Part shown: positions 26,831 to 38,697 of the stretch, piece after piece
Layout of the letters: every line of letters starts with the position of its first letter
How positions within the stretch are numbered: the stretch's first letter is position 1
NCBI RefSeq assembly: GCF_020520425.1
Contig: NC_079491.1
Span: forward strand, 1,612,001 to 1,676,000
Source of the DNA: Spinacia oleracea
Lineage: Eukaryota; Streptophyta; Magnoliopsida; Caryophyllales; Amaranthaceae
Direction of reading: 5' to 3'
Length of the DNA: 64,000 nucleotides
Notes under the pieces: model-generated
What the model saw: only the letters and a program-made list of their open reading frames with translations
Told to the model about the DNA's origin: nothing
The model's database searches: none
Translations under genes and position numbers: made by a program

Positions 26831-27161
26831 TTATTTTGTCTAAACTTATTTTATCGGAATACTCTTCTATGTGCGTGAAAATGTTTCGAACTTATCTTAA
26901 CTTATTTTAGTAAAATAAATCAAACATAACAGACCCTTAGACTTGTAGATATATTAACGCTTTGTTTGGTTCCAATTAATTGACTACATTTAACTTTTCT
27001 GAACTTATTTTTTTATGTTGAACTTATATGAAATTAATTTTTAAACAACTAGGCATTAAATTATTCATAGATATACGAACTACAAAGTACATATTTAGAA
27101 AAATCAATGGTAGTTCGGTGTTAAAAATTGTACGAGCGAAATTGAAAGTGTTAGGGATAAA

Positions 27162-27542
27162 TAGACCTGGTTATTGGACAGGGTAGTCCAATGGATATAG
27201 GGTTAGGGTCAAGTTAATAGGACTTTTATTGGGCAGGGCTCTTATTGGACAGGGCCTTTATTGGATAGGGTCATTATAGGGTCAAACTTATACTACAATT
27301 ATTTTGAAAATTAAAATAGTAATGGTACAAAAAATTACGTGTATAGCTTCGCATTCACTTGTACTTGCACATGACTCTTTTGTTTTTCATTTTTCATTGC
27401 TCGTTTATTGACCCGCCCACTAATGACCCGCAACCCGCTTTTGACCCGTCCATTATCGACCCGCTAAAAATGACCCTTTCAATACCCGACCCTCTTTTGA
27501 CCCGCACCGACCCTAACCCGACCCGCCCGATAACCAGGTCTA
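27162..27542. mobile_element. hAT-like element, exact 8-bp duplication
   Basis: A 381-bp element with ends TAGACCTGGTTAT and the complement ATAACCAGGTCTA, between exact copies of GGGATAAA (27154-27161 and 27543-27550). The two subterminal regions are arrays of short words: ATTGGACAGGG on the left, GACCCG on the right. No coding capacity. Confidence 0.85.
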
Positions 27543-27779
27543 GGGATAAATAACGAAAAATCAACGAGAGCAAAACAAGCTACCTGAATGGCTGAATGCA
27601 ATTGAATTCACTAGCTTATCGCGACAAAACCAAAAGGCCCACCAAAAATCTAGCAACAAGATATTTACAAAATAATTAATTAGGTCAATATTAAGAGTAC
27701 ATAGAGAGGTGAGCCTACCCGAACCCGATATGATATTGTTACTAGATCGAGCATTCGATAACCAGTGAAATTACAGCGT

Positions 27780-28560
27780 GTCTCTTGTGAGATCAGTCAC
27801 ACCATCAACTTGATGGTGTGACGAACGCGAAACTAATAGCGTACCTCCCCTAAAACTATATAAAAAAAAAAGTAACAGATCTAAACTATAGAAGTAACAT
27901 ACCTAAACTAAAAAAGTACCTTCTCTAAAATTATATATAAAAAAAAGTAACATGTCTAAACTATAGAAGTAACATACTTAAACTAAAAATGTACCTCCCC
28001 TAAAACTATTCCGTATAAAAAAAAAAGTAACATGTCTAAACTATAGAAGTAACATAGCTAAACTAAAAAAGCACCTCATCTAAAATTATATAAAAAAGTA
28101 ACATATCTAAACTATAGAAGTAACATGCCTAAAAAAAAAAAAAATACCTCCTCTAAAATTATTATAAAAAAAAGGTAACATGTCTAAACTATAGAAGTAA
28201 CATTCATAAACCAAGAATGTATCTCCCCTAAAACTACTCCGTATTAAAAAAAGTAACATGTATAAACTATAGAAGTAACTTACCTTAATTAAAAAAAAGT
28301 ACTTCCTCTAAAGTAACATGTCTAAACTATAGAAGTAACATACCTAAACTAAGAAGGTATCTCCCCTAAAACTACTCCGTATAAAAAAAAGTAACATGTA
28401 TAAACTATAGAAATAACATACCTAAACTAAAAAAAGTACCTCCTCTAAAATTATAAAAAAAAGTAACATGTCTAAACTATAGAAGTAACATACCTAAATT
28501 CGCAAGTGTGAACTGGTCTCACCATCAGTTGATGGTGAGGACAGTCTCACATAAGAATTT
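27780..28560. mobile_element. Element with palindromic ends around a 9-unit tandem repeat
   Basis: The core (27842-28497) is about nine units of roughly 58-82 bp, each containing TAAACTATAGAAGTAACAT and a variant of ACCTCCCCTAAAACTA. It is flanked by two hairpins that are also inverted copies of each other: ACACCATCAACTTGATGGTGT at about 27809 and CTCACCATCAGTTGATGGTGAG at about 28518. Outer sequences CTTGTGAGATCAGTC and GACAGTCTCACATAAG complete the inverted ends. No ORF. The exact borders and any target duplication are unresolved. Confidence 0.65.
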
Positions 28561-28880
28561 GGGATGAAATTAACCCTTTGCATTAATCAACTGAATCAAT
28601 AAGTTCGGATGTCCAAGCTTTAGACACCCAAATTTACATATTAATATCGGATATCTAATATGATATCCAATAGTAAAGCATAATAAGTTATTTCGTAAAA
28701 AAATTAAGTTACTTCTAAAACACTACTCACTAATTACTTACTCCACTTAGAAATGAAGTAACAATGGAAAGAGTCACTTGGAGTTATTTTTTTTTCCTTT
28801 GTTATTAAGTTCAACTAGTCAATTGATGTGTAACGCAAAATTTTAATGTAAATGAGTAATATTCCGTACCATTCCATATA

Positions 28881-29132
28881 CTTTCTCCGTTTCAGATATA
28901 TCGCATCATGGTTGACTTTTACTCATTTAACAATTACTTTGACTCTTAATATATCAAATTGTATGCAAGTAAAAAATATAAAAAAATATTATTAGGAAAT
29001 ATATATCGATACGAATCTAACAAGACTCCACATGACTAAAATTTCCTTACGTACGAGTCACAAAAAATTGCCAAAGTCGTAGTGTGAATAGTGTAAAAAT
29101 CAAATGGTGCGATATTTCCGGAACGGAGGAAG
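28881..29132. mobile_element. Stowaway-like MITE, TA duplication
   Basis: TA then CTTTCTCCGTTTC at the left; the complement CGGAACGGAGGAAG then TA at the right. 252 bp. Confidence 0.75.
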
Positions 29133-29832
29133 TATGAAGGATCTTTACAATGTACTCCGTATTTGTATAGGAATTATGAAGGACTTCGATTGTAAAAAAA
29201 AGGTTTATGTTACTAAATGCGAAGTACTAATTACACGCGGGTACGATATTATGAAATACGTGTAATATTACCAATTACTTGTTAGTTCAGTGATGATTAA
29301 TACTGAACTTGGTAGGGTGTTCGATCCTTTTAATTAAAGAAGACTAGTATTTTTACTTTATTTTTACGTAAACATTTATAGAACTTTGACGTTTTACCAA
29401 AGTAAGAAAATAATGGTAAAAACGAGGGGTGTGTCAAAGATTGAAACTATGAATGACTATTTTGGTCAGCTAGACAAGTCATGTCAATTACAGGTTGTGA
29501 GGTCATTCCTTCCACTGGTTTTTTCGGCCCCTACAAATTCAATTCACTCCAGGAAATTGTGGATAATAATACAACACTTGTGCAAAAAATAAAAAATAAA
29601 TGAAAAAAATGAAAGACTAATTTAAAACTCTAATGCCACAATTTATCAGGAGTATTTCATTTTGAACCTTTTCCAAAGAAATGGAAACTAATAAAAATTT
29701 ACTAGATTCTTTTGGTGAACATAATGTATTTATTAGATTAATTATGATGCTTAGAAGTTAACCACTTTTAGCCTAAGAGGAGGTTTTATCCAAAATCAAT
29801 ATGAATTCTCAATGAGAGACGTAACATTCTAA
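29133..29832. other. Intergenic DNA
   Basis: A 68-codon open frame at 29386-29592 shows no recognised domain. Nothing else seen. Confidence 0.35.
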
Positions 29833-30144
29833 GAGCATCTCCAATGGTTGTAGCTAGGGACTAGCTTGAAATTTATAAAAGTTTCAAGCTAGTAGCTACA
29901 CCATTGTAGTGAAAATAATAAATTAGCTTGTTCAAGTTAATTAGCTTAAACAAGCTAATTTGCTTGACAATTAGCTTCAAAAGTTGTCAAATAATTAATT
30001 GACAAGTGGGATATGTGAGATAAATTTAAATAGTAAGCTAGTAGCTAGCCACTGGAGAACAAATTAGCTAAACAATGAAATAGCTTTAAATCTCACGTGG
30101 CATAACAAGCTAATTGTCAAATTAGCTTACCATCAGAGATGCTC
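29833..30144. mobile_element. Harbinger/Tourist-like MITE, TAA duplication
   Basis: Ends GAGCATCTCCAATGG and the complement (ccatcagagatgctc), with TAA on both sides (29830-29832, 30145-30147). The interior contains many TAGCTTG/CAAGCTA words that form inner hairpins. Confidence 0.8.
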
Positions 30145-30412
30145 TAATTTATAAGTTGATTTTTTTTATCTCCATTCTTCTCCGGTGAGGGACAACTCAA
30201 CATGTGCATATTTTCATATGGGGTCTGAACAAATATTTTCTTAAAACCAGTTAGAAAACCCCGTATTCAGTTATGCATGCGTATATATATGATATACACC
30301 CAGGTACCCAACGATCTGACACTATACCTTGTTCAATTCCTTTGGTCTAAATGATCCATGAACCGATAATTTAATTAAAGTAAGCTTATTGAACATGAAT
30401 TGAACTACTTAA

Positions 30413-30634
30413 GCTCCGTTCTATTGGACTTTTTTTGACTTATTTCAGACAAAATAAGTTAAGTTAAGTTCAGATAAGTCTAGTTAAGTTCAGATAATAT
30501 AAGTTCATCAAAAATAAGTTTTTTCCAGACATTTTAACACACAAATAAGTTTATTTCAGACAAAATAAGTTCAGATAAGTTCAGATAAGTTCAAATATTA
30601 TAAGTTTAGTCAAATAAGTCCAATAGAACGGAGC
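30413..30634. mobile_element. Harbinger-like MITE (GTTCTATTGG variant)
   Basis: Near-perfect ends GCTCCGTTCTATTGGAC and the complement. The interior is arrays of AAATAAGTT and TAAGTTCAGA. Flanks TAA and ATA. Confidence 0.7.
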
Positions 30635-30712
30635 ATAAAAAACCCTTAGTTGTTTGGCTACACCTTAAACCGTAACATATTTTTTGCTATATACATGAAA
30701 GACCTATATATA

Positions 30713-31521
30713 GGCCCTGTTTGGTAACTAGAGTTTAGAGTTTAGCGGTTTACTGTTTACATTAGCAGTTAGTTTATTAACTTTTTGTTTAGCAGATTTG
30801 ACTGCGGATTTGACTAGTTGTTTATATAAACTTGTTTGGTAACACTTAGCTGATTGTTAAAAGCTGATAACTATTAAGTTGTGTAAAATGACATTTTTAG
30901 ACATTGATTTTTGTAGCATTACTTTATTTTCCTTCTTAGTTATTATAAATGGTGCATTTCTAATTTATAAATATAACTGGGAAAAATTATAAACTTAGGT
31001 GGTAGTAATTATTATATGTACTCCGTAGTTGTGTACTTCAATTTAGACATTTTCACTGTACAACTTGAAAGTGGGTTAAAAACAGAATACTCCAGAAATA
31101 CCGAGAAGTGTCCTCCTCCATCCTGTTCCTTGCTTGATGTGCTGAACCTTTGAAGAAAAAAACCCAGAGTATCATCGATAATTAATGGTAAACTATTATT
31201 GTTGATAAATTGGGAAGATCAAAAGAGAAAAGCAAACAAAAAAAGTATGAATGGAAATTAAACAAATAATTAAATGGCAGGAGCTCCTTCCTTGGAGTGT
31301 CAGGTCTGATGTAGGAGGTAAGAGGAGAGGAGGGAGACGATTTAAAGAAGATGCAACAGATTAATCATGGGCATAAATGTATTTTACAAATTAATATTTC
31401 AATCCTCCAACAAAAACGTCTTTTTACCAAACACCCATTTTAGAGGTTTTGATAAGTCAAACCTCTAAAAGTGGTCAAAACCTCTATAATTATCCCAAAC
31501 CTCTATCTATCAAACAAGGCC
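30713..31521. mobile_element. Larger non-coding DNA element, GGCCCTGTTTGG ends
   Basis: An 809-bp stretch with ends GGCCCTGTTTGGTAAC and the complement (tatcaaacaaggcc). Both flanks are TATATA-rich, so a duplication cannot be told from chance. No ORF over 70 codons. The right end lies about 380 bp before the second LSH gene. Confidence 0.55.
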
Positions 31522-31724
31522 ATATATTGATATACTCCCTCTATCCCTAAAAGATTGTCCGATTAACCTACAAAACCTAGATGTATGAGCAATTGAGCAT
31601 GGTTGGGTTAAACTTGTAATAATGCTTATACCACCCTACAAGTGCTACAACAAAGCAATCCTTCCCCTCATTTCCAAGCAATACTCCTCCAAAATCTTCC
31701 CAAAACAACCCTTTAACTTTTTAA

Positions 31725-31905
31725 CACTCTACAAATATATACCCCAACCCTTGTTCCTTCTTCTTTCTTCCTTCCCCCAAAACTTATTACAAACCTCAAA
31801 AACTCATCCAAAAACAACCAAATTCTCTTCCTTTTTTTCTTTGTCTTTGTCTTTTAATTTTTCTTCTTTTTTTTTTGTTTTATTTTCTCTATTTAATAAA
31901 CTAAA
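31725..31905 (+). promoter_or_regulatory. Possible TATA box and pyrimidine-rich leader of LSH copy 2
   Basis: CAAATATATACCCC at about 31732-31745 could be a TATA box. A C/T-rich leader then runs to the start codon. The design resembles copy 1, but the sequences do not align well. Confidence 0.3.
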
Positions 31906-32460
31906 ATGGACTCTTCATCAAACATCACCACTCTCCACCACCACCAACAATTCAACCCTATTCTCCAACCACCACCATCCTCCTCCCCAACCTCCCTATC
32001 CGCCACCGTTTCAACAACATTTTCCCGGTACGAAAACCAGAAACGCCGTGACTGGAACACCTTCGGCCAATACCTCAAAAACCACCGCCCCCCACTCGCC
32101 CTAAACCGCTGCAGTGGGGCCCACGTGCTGGAATTCCTACGCTACTTAGACCAGTTCGGAAAAACTAAGGTTCACACTCACCTTTGTCCCTTTTACGGGC
32201 ACCCGAACCCGCCCGCCCCCTGCCCGTGCCCGCTCCGACAAGCGTGGGGATCACTTGATGCTTTGATCGGACGGTTGAGAGCTGCCTTTGAGGAAAACGG
32301 GGGTAAGCCCGATATGAACCCGTTTGGGGCCCGGGCTGTACGGCTTTACTTAAGGGAGGTTAGGGATTCTCAGTCTAAGGCTAGAGGGATTAGCTATGAG
32401 AAGAAGAAGCGTAAGCGGGTCCCACAACAAGTTCATAATAATTCTACTACTACTTCCTAA
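31906..32460 (+). CDS. LSH: ALOG-domain transcription regulator, LSH3/LSH4-type (copy 2)
   Basis: Intronless 184-residue ALOG protein, a paralogue of the gene at 12913. The domain occupies about residues 40-172 and ends in the same KKKRKR signal. Over the 402 bp from 32026 to 32427 I count only 12 differences from copy 1, of which two change the protein (E to D in the KPxMNPF segment, A to V after RKR), and 206 consecutive bases are identical. The N-terminus (short, with His and Pro runs) and the C-terminus (NNSTTTS) bear no resemblance to copy 1. Expected role is as for copy 1: a nuclear regulator of boundary or meristem fate, possibly with a different expression pattern because the upstream DNA differs. 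Confidence 0.93.
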   Translation: MDSSSNITTLHHHQQFNPILQPPPSSSPTSLSATVSTTFSRYENQKRRDWNTFGQYLKNHRPPLALNRCSGAHVLEFLRYLDQFGKTKVHTHLCPFYGHPNPPAPCPCPLRQAWGSLDALIGRLRAAFEENGGKPDMNPFGARAVRLYLREVRDSQSKARGISYEKKKRKRVPQQVHNNSTTTS

Positions 32461-33141
32461 ATATAGAAGATTAGTAGATTACCATTCTTCAAATATGGTA
32501 ATTAATTAACAATTACTTTTTAATTAGTATTTGTTGTTACAATAAAATGATTATGTGTAACTTTGTCTTACTTCAATTTTTAGTACGGAGCAATAGTAGG
32601 GTTACTATTATGGACTAGTTTGTTACTCGATAGTACTTTTTATCTCCTTTCGTTTCATAATGTTTGTTCTGTTTCGAACCGGTTATTTATATGTACAACT
32701 TTGCTAGTTAAAGAGTGCGAAAGGGTAATTGTGTTCAGACTTAAGACCAAGAGCATTATTTTTATAATGGTACGAATGAGTTACGAACTTAATTAATATA
32801 AGTTACTAATATATATATGAAAAGGGATTCGAAGTTGAGATATGTCGCACGCAAACCCTCAATATTAATTAGTAGGCCAAGACATTGTTGGTAAGACTGA
32901 GAGCATTATGAGTTGGATAAGCGGCTAATTAGGGTTATGATGTTATTATAATGAATATTGGACGTATGGAGCTATTTGTATTGAGTATTGACGGTCCAAA
33001 ACTCCAATTTTTGGTTTATGGCAAATGTAGTATAGTTGAGAGTCTTCAACTATTTTAATAATTGATTTTTTAAGTCATTTTGTTTAAGTTCTTTAACCAT
33101 GATTGCGTTAGGGAATTAGTTAATGTGGTGCCATAAATAGG
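32461..33141. other. 3' region of LSH copy 2 and intergenic DNA
   Basis: Probable 3'UTR just after the stop. A fragment at 32640-32700 (CTCCTTTCGTTTCATAATG) looks like one end of a Stowaway-like element without a partner. No gene. Confidence 0.35.
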
Positions 33142-33527
33142 GATAGATGATTTTAGAATTCATTTGATTACTATTTGGGTCCGGGTGATTGTTGGTTGTT
33201 TTAATTAATCAAAATTGAATAGAGCGAGTAACATATTTATATATAATAATGTTAATTCTATCGATGAGGTTTGGTCTAATACTCTAGTGGTTAAGACAGA
33301 GTTTACATACGAATATACGATAGTCGATAGATGATATTATTAGAGTTCATTTAATTACTATTTGGGTCCCGACGATTGTTAGTTGTTTTAATTAATCAAA
33401 TTTGAATTGAGCGAGTAACATATATATTTATACGAAGTACGAAGTATATAATAATGTTAATTCTATCAATGAGGTTTGGTCTAGTACTCTAGTGGTTAAG
33501 ACTTAATCTACATACGACAGTCGATAG
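33142..33527 (+). repeat. Tandem duplication of about 185-200 bp with tRNA-like boxes
   Basis: Two diverged direct copies, 33142-33325 and 33326-33527. Each holds CTATTTGGGTCC, TTGTTTTAATTAATCAAA, GAGCGAGTAACATAT and GAGGTTTGGTCTA. Each ends with CTCTAGTGGTTAAGAC, which looks like a tRNA box A; a box B-like TTCGAATC follows the second copy at about 33538. It may be a duplicated SINE-like sequence. Confidence 0.6.
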
Positions 33528-34167
33528 AAAATATATTCGAATCTTATTTCTTATTTGTATTTATAATGCCCTTATAACTCATTCGCTCAAATAAAAATAA
33601 TGTTAATCGTAGTAAATTTAAACATTAACTAGAGCTACCTTTATAATTCATGGACAATGTGGTTTCATGAAATCATGGTAAAAAAATTCAGGAAACCTTT
33701 AGAAAAAAGAACATATGTTTGTCAGAAGATAGGGGTAATCGACTAATCCAGTTTTTATCCCCCTCCATTTCTGCAAACATGTTTTTACTACCTTTGACCT
33801 TTCCTTTTCATTCGTTTTTACCCCATCAAAATGAAACAACAGACGTCCTTCCTCAAATTCATTCATTACTTTCTTTAATAAAACGATAACTAATGGTACG
33901 TCCCTAATCCCTAATGTTTTGATACAAAGTACGGACTAAGTAGCAATTTCCCAGAAGTTTCAGTTATCTTAAACTATAATTTTGTCAAACATATATGACT
34001 CTATATGAAGTACGTACATTGTTATGGGGTGCGATCATATCTACAAGAGTACAATCCCTAATATTATCTGATCTTATTAGAACTCTGTAATTAAGCATGT
34101 TTGAACGAGATTAATCGTAGGATCAGCGATCTGACCTCCTAAAAAGTCCTTATATATATGTTACACC
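33528..34167. other. Intergenic DNA
   Basis: No gene or bounded element recognised. Confidence 0.35.
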
Positions 34168-34791
34168 TAGACCTGGTTATCGGATGATTTAGGTCAAAAT
34201 CGATTCAGTTCAGGTCATTAATGAGTCGGGTTATAAGAGGGTCCATTTTTAAAGGGTCACAGTGGTCATGTTGATGGGATCAGGTTGACGCGGGTCAAAA
34301 GTCAATGGCGGATTAATTAATAAGGGAAGGGTTAACAAACTAGCAAGAAAAAATGATGGAAAAGAGATCCAATAATATTAATCTATTCGTATGTTTATTT
34401 TTACTAAGACCCCGTTCGGTATCATTTTTTGTTTCCAATTTTTTGTTTTTTTTACAAAATCAAAAACCAAAATATGAAAACCACAAAGTAGTTTTCAGCT
34501 TTTTGTTGTCACTTTTTAAGATCAACATGATTACTATAAGTATGACCAATTTTTAGTTCATGATTCAATTTAAATCCTGACTTTCAAAAAAAAAAAAAAA
34601 AAAAAAAAACCAAAACTGGAAACTTACAGTGATACCGAACGAGCCCTAAATTGTTAAGTTAATGCATATCCTGACTATGTATCAACCATGTCCGCTACTC
34701 TGTAATCCCTGTTTAATTAATAAAATCCCTTTTGCATTGACGATTGACCCTAAATTTTTACTCAAACTACCCTATCGAATAACCAGGTCTA
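34168..34791. mobile_element. hAT-like element with a nested MITE
   Basis: Ends TAGACCTGGTTATCGG and the complement (cgaataaccaggtcta), the same family as 27162. The flanks GTTACACC and ATTATACG match at five of eight positions, so it is older. A second MITE with CCCCGTTCGGTATCA ends (34410-34646) sits inside it. Confidence 0.7.
34408..34647. mobile_element. MITE with CGTTCGGTATCA ends, nested in the hAT-like element
   Basis: Left ACCCCGTTCGGTATCA, right complement (gtgataccgaacgagccc). The inner arms are rich in TTTTTGTTTTC. A poly(A) run of about 23 occurs near 34587-34609. Same family as 14143. Confidence 0.65.
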
Positions 34792-35328
34792 ATTATACGG
34801 GTTCTATAAAATAATGATTTGGTAGTTAGTAATGTCTAATGACTTTGGAGAATGTGATACTGAGCACTCAAACCAAATACAGTGATCCAACGTAAGTTAC
34901 TGGTTAGCTACTACTCCGTACCATCTTATTACTAATTAGTTTTAGTAAACATAGATGATTAGGGTCCAATTATTAGATGATTAGGGAGTAATAATTGGCT
35001 GATTAAAGGGCAACTACCGAATATAATCACCATTTTTTTGATAAATCTGGCCGACAAACACTTTATGAATACATCCTATATGTTTGGATGTGTACGTCAC
35101 CAAATCGTCCTTGGATTTCATGATTATGTTGTGTATAAAGTGTTTGATTAATAAAATTGAATCATTATAAATCAAATTCTTCGTTAAGTAACAAGAACGT
35201 AATCAAACCGGTTGGGTACCCAACCACGCATTACCTTCCCCAAGATCCCAAGGCCCAAATTCGACCCGGTCAACCAGCGCACACGCGAGTGTTATGTGTC
35301 TGTCCATTCACTTTCTCAAACAATAGTT

Positions 35329-35535
35329 AAAGGCCAATAATCGTTGATTAATGACGAGATTTTCTGAAGCGAATCCGTCAGTCGTTAATGGAAAATCCCG
35401 TCGTAAAAGACATTTGCGATGGTTGTTCCCGTATTTGTTTGGTTGTTAATAAGACCCGTCGCAAAAGTCTTTTTGCGACGAAATTTTTAACCCGTCATAA
35501 TTAAGTTGTCGTTAAAGATACAAATTCTTGTAGTG
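35329..35535. mobile_element. CACTA-type miniature element 4, 5'-truncated
   Basis: Begins within the family interior (AAGGCCAATAATCG) and ends normally at AAATTCTTGTAGTG. A further internal deletion of about 25 bp lies near 35390. Orientation as element 1. Confidence 0.75.
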
Positions 35536-35766
35536 ATATAAACAAGGAGGAAAAGAGAAAATCTTTCAATGCGTGACAATATTACTATTTGCTTTTTACA
35601 CTCTTTTCCTTTGTCTTTCCCAACTATGAATTTCAAGCAATAGGTGTGGCTATTAAGACCACACATACAAGTCATTATGGATAATCGTCTATGTTTATTG
35701 AATGTCACATTCGGAGCTCCTAGGCCGGCCTACAAGTTAACAACGAGCTAGATTTGTCGAGTCTGT

Positions 35767-35970
35767 CACTATAAGATTTGTATCATTAATAATAGCTTAA
35801 AAAAGACTGGTCAAAAAATCCCGTCGTAAAAGGCTTTTACGACGGGCTAACGACGGAATATTTAGTCAATAGCGACCAACTTTTACGACGGATTCGCGAC
35901 AAGAAATCTTACCACCATTGACCTTTAACGACTGGATTTTTCATCGTTAATGGTACGATTTCTTATAGTG
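35767..35970. mobile_element. CACTA-type miniature element 5, TGT duplication
   Basis: Starts CACTATAAGATTTG and ends ATTTCTTATAGTG, with TGT on both sides (35764-35766, 35971-35973). It is shorter (204 bp) than the others through internal loss. It lies only 231 bp from element 4, in the opposite orientation. Confidence 0.85.
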
Positions 35971-36308
35971 TGTATAGATAAAAATAGAATAAATGGAATC
36001 AAGACCTTGTAATTAGAAACTATGAATTGAGCAATATTATGGATCCCTCAAATGAGAAGAAAAACCCTACCAAGAAGTGGGGCGGTCTCTAATGAAAGGG
36101 AGATCGAGTTGAGTTGAGTTTCCTTAAAACCGTCATATTTAGGGCCTTGGTGGTATAAACTTAAATGAAGGACCACTTTGTGTATATATATAGTTTGCCT
36201 CTTGGTTGGTTTTGGAATTGGATTGTCTACAAATTGTCCAAGACAAGTAAAAGCTTGCAACGTCTATGATAATGCATGCCATGCATCCAACATGATTAGT
36301 ATTATAAC

Positions 36309-36489
36309 CAGTGGCAGACTATCAACGGTTTTACGAGGGGTTGTCGGTAGAAAAAAAATTAAACAATATATTACAGTATGTAATTATACTATTATACACA
36401 AATTTTAGGGAGGGTCTTAACTAAAAATACCCTACAAAATTTTTCGGCGGGGGGCCTGACCCCCAAGCCTTAACAAAGATCCGCCCCTG
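36309..36489. mobile_element. hAT-like MITE, CAGTGGC ends
   Basis: Left end CAGTGGCAGA, right end the complement of CAGGGGCGGATC. Flanks ATTATAAC (36301-36308) and ATCATAAC (36490-36497) match at seven of eight positions. CAGNGG ends and an 8-bp duplication are hAT features. Confidence 0.6.
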
Positions 36490-36521
36490 ATCATAACGAC
36501 TTACACTCCAAAATTAGGTGA

Positions 36522-36641
36522 GATAATTGCACTCCTAAACACTTACTGCCCCTTTGATAACCGGCCATAAATTGTGTCACGGGATAATTGCACTCCTAAA
36601 CACTTACGACCCCTTTGATAACCAGCCATAAATTGTGTCAC
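36522..36641 (+). repeat. 61-bp tandem duplication
   Basis: Two adjacent copies beginning GATAATTGCACTCCTAAA and ending CATAAATTGTGTCAC, differing at only a few positions. No gene around. Confidence 0.85.
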
Positions 36642-37182
36642 TGAGAATGAATTTGTAAATTTGTAAGGAAAATCAATATACATTCCCATGGTAATGTTAG
36701 TCACTCAAAATTATCTATTGTTTTTTCATAAAGTTTCGTTACCATCCATTACCAATTTGAAAAGTACTATTGGTTGGGATTGGGGGAATGCAAATTTATG
36801 AAGAAAAACATCAAGTTCGTGTTACGTTTTCATTACCATAGACGTTATGATGTTATTTTTCTTGTTAAATAACACTTAAAAATTTATTCTCATTCTGTTA
36901 ATTCTTACCGGTTGCCAAAGAGTTGTTAAATCACCATTTATTACCGGTTGCCAAAAGAGTTGCTAATTTTTTTCGTGCGAATTGCATGTATAATTAAATT
37001 AGCATGAAGGACTTTGTCACTAAATACAATTGAAGGACGACATAAATAAACACACTCAATGACATGAACTTACAACAAGCCAACAAAAGGTGTTCCAATA
37101 AATTAAACGAGTTATTCATGATCAAAACTCGAATAATGAAAAGCTTAAATGAGCCGAGCTCGACAGGAAAAATGAAAGGTCG

Positions 37183-37450
37183 CACTACAAGAATTTGAAT
37201 CATTAATGACAACCTAATAACGACGGGTCAAAAATCCCTTCGCAAAAGCCTTTTTGCGACGGGAATACCAACCAAACAAAGACGGGAACAACCGTCGCAA
37301 ATGTCTTTTACGACGGGTTAAGGATGAAATTTTCCACTAACGACGGCCCCTTTTATGACGGGTTCGCGACAAGAAATCCCGTCGTTAATCAACATTATTG
37401 GCCTTTCGCGATGGGATTTCCCGTCGTTAATGATACAATTTCTTGTAGTG
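37183..37450. mobile_element. CACTA-type miniature element 6, TCG duplication
   Basis: Starts CACTACAAGAATTTG and ends AATTTCTTGTAGTG, flanked by TCG on both sides (37180-37182, 37451-37453). Orientation as elements 2 and 3. Confidence 0.88.
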
Positions 37451-37548
37451 TCGGTTGATCAAGTTCAGCTCGAACTCGAAATTCTTATATGTCAAACCTA
37501 GCTCGAACAAGCTAATAATTGACTCGGCTCAGCTCGTGAAATTTAGTA

Positions 37549-37805
37549 CTTCCTCCGTTCCGCAAAGGATGCATCATTTCTATTTGCACGTATCCAATAC
37601 GCTTATTTGAACATTAATATCTCTAAATGCGTATAAGTAAAAAAATATAAAAAGTTGATTTTTGGAATCCTTGCATTAATACGAATTTAACAAGATCTCA
37701 CTTGACTATGTTTTTTTTACACAACAGGTAAATAAATGATTTCAAAGTTGATTGATGAATAGTGCGTAAATGAGAAACGATGCATCTATTGTGGAACGGA
37801 GGAAG
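37549..37805. mobile_element. Stowaway-like MITE, TA duplication
   Basis: TA then CTTCCTCCGTTCC on the left; the exact complement GGAACGGAGGAAG then TA on the right. 257 bp, well preserved. Confidence 0.85.
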
Positions 37806-38242
37806 TAGCTAACTAAAACATTGATATACAACTATACAAGTAGTCATTATATTTTCTATAATTGGACAAAGAACATTGTTACACATCGAACCCTAAAAAG
37901 ACAGAAGAAAAGAAAGTGTAAGTGACCATGAAATCAAGCATCTTTAGATCGAACTGGTAATTGTCATAGTCATTGATAATGAAATAATGAGACTTTAAAT
38001 TATGAAGTTTTGTAAGAATTTCAACGAAAATTGCAAGTGGGGTGGAAGGTCGTCTTGTCTCTTCAAGTAGCATTTTGCTTTAAATTGTGAATATAATTGA
38101 AAGACAGAGACAAGGTATATTTCATAAAGTTATGGTAAATTGCTTAAAAAGTAATGCTCTAAAGTAGTGTTGTTGCATCGACCTCTTCGTGATTTTCAAT
38201 ATTTGTGGTCATCATTGCCAATCGACTTTTATCATTGAACGA

Positions 38243-38350
38243 CCCGTTATGTCTTGGTATACTGGTTAAGATTTTGAAAGTCTAATTATGGTAGGTTAAT
38301 TATCAGACTAGCTTACAGGTTCGATACTTTCAATGATCTTCACTTTGTAA
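38243..38350 (+). repeat. SINE-like tRNA-derived fragment
   Basis: A box A-like TTGGTATACTGGTTAAGA at about 38254-38271 and a box B-like CAGGTTCGATAC at about 38317-38328. The spacing is a little longer than in tRNA. No tail or duplication is seen. Confidence 0.4.
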
Positions 38351-38697
38351 TTTGTATTGCGCTAGTTGTGGACTCATTTTCCCATTTAATTATTTGCATG
38401 TCAAAACTTACACTTCGTATTTATGGCTAGTTTGGTTGCAGTTGAAAAGTAATATTTTCCTCGTATTTGCAATTTTCATGCGTTTTAACTTCATAGGAAT
38501 TGAGTATTCATGTTTGGTTGAGCATAAGAAGCTAGGATTCAATTCTTATACGAAGTTCTACAACTTCCCCAGAAAGTTTAACTTCATATGTTCATGTCAA
38601 CTAAATAACCCCTTTGCTCTTCACTTCTTAGAAAAAGAAACTTCTCGTGCATCAAAATATCAACCAAACTAACCCTTAACGTAAAAAGGAAAGATTC

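Noticed and set aside
27842-28497. CRISPR-like array
   Set aside because: Units are contiguous variants without unique spacers, and this is plant nuclear DNA.
31622-32104. 160-codon plus-strand frame overlapping the second LSH gene
   Set aside because: Runs through the leader and then reads the LSH gene in a wrong frame.
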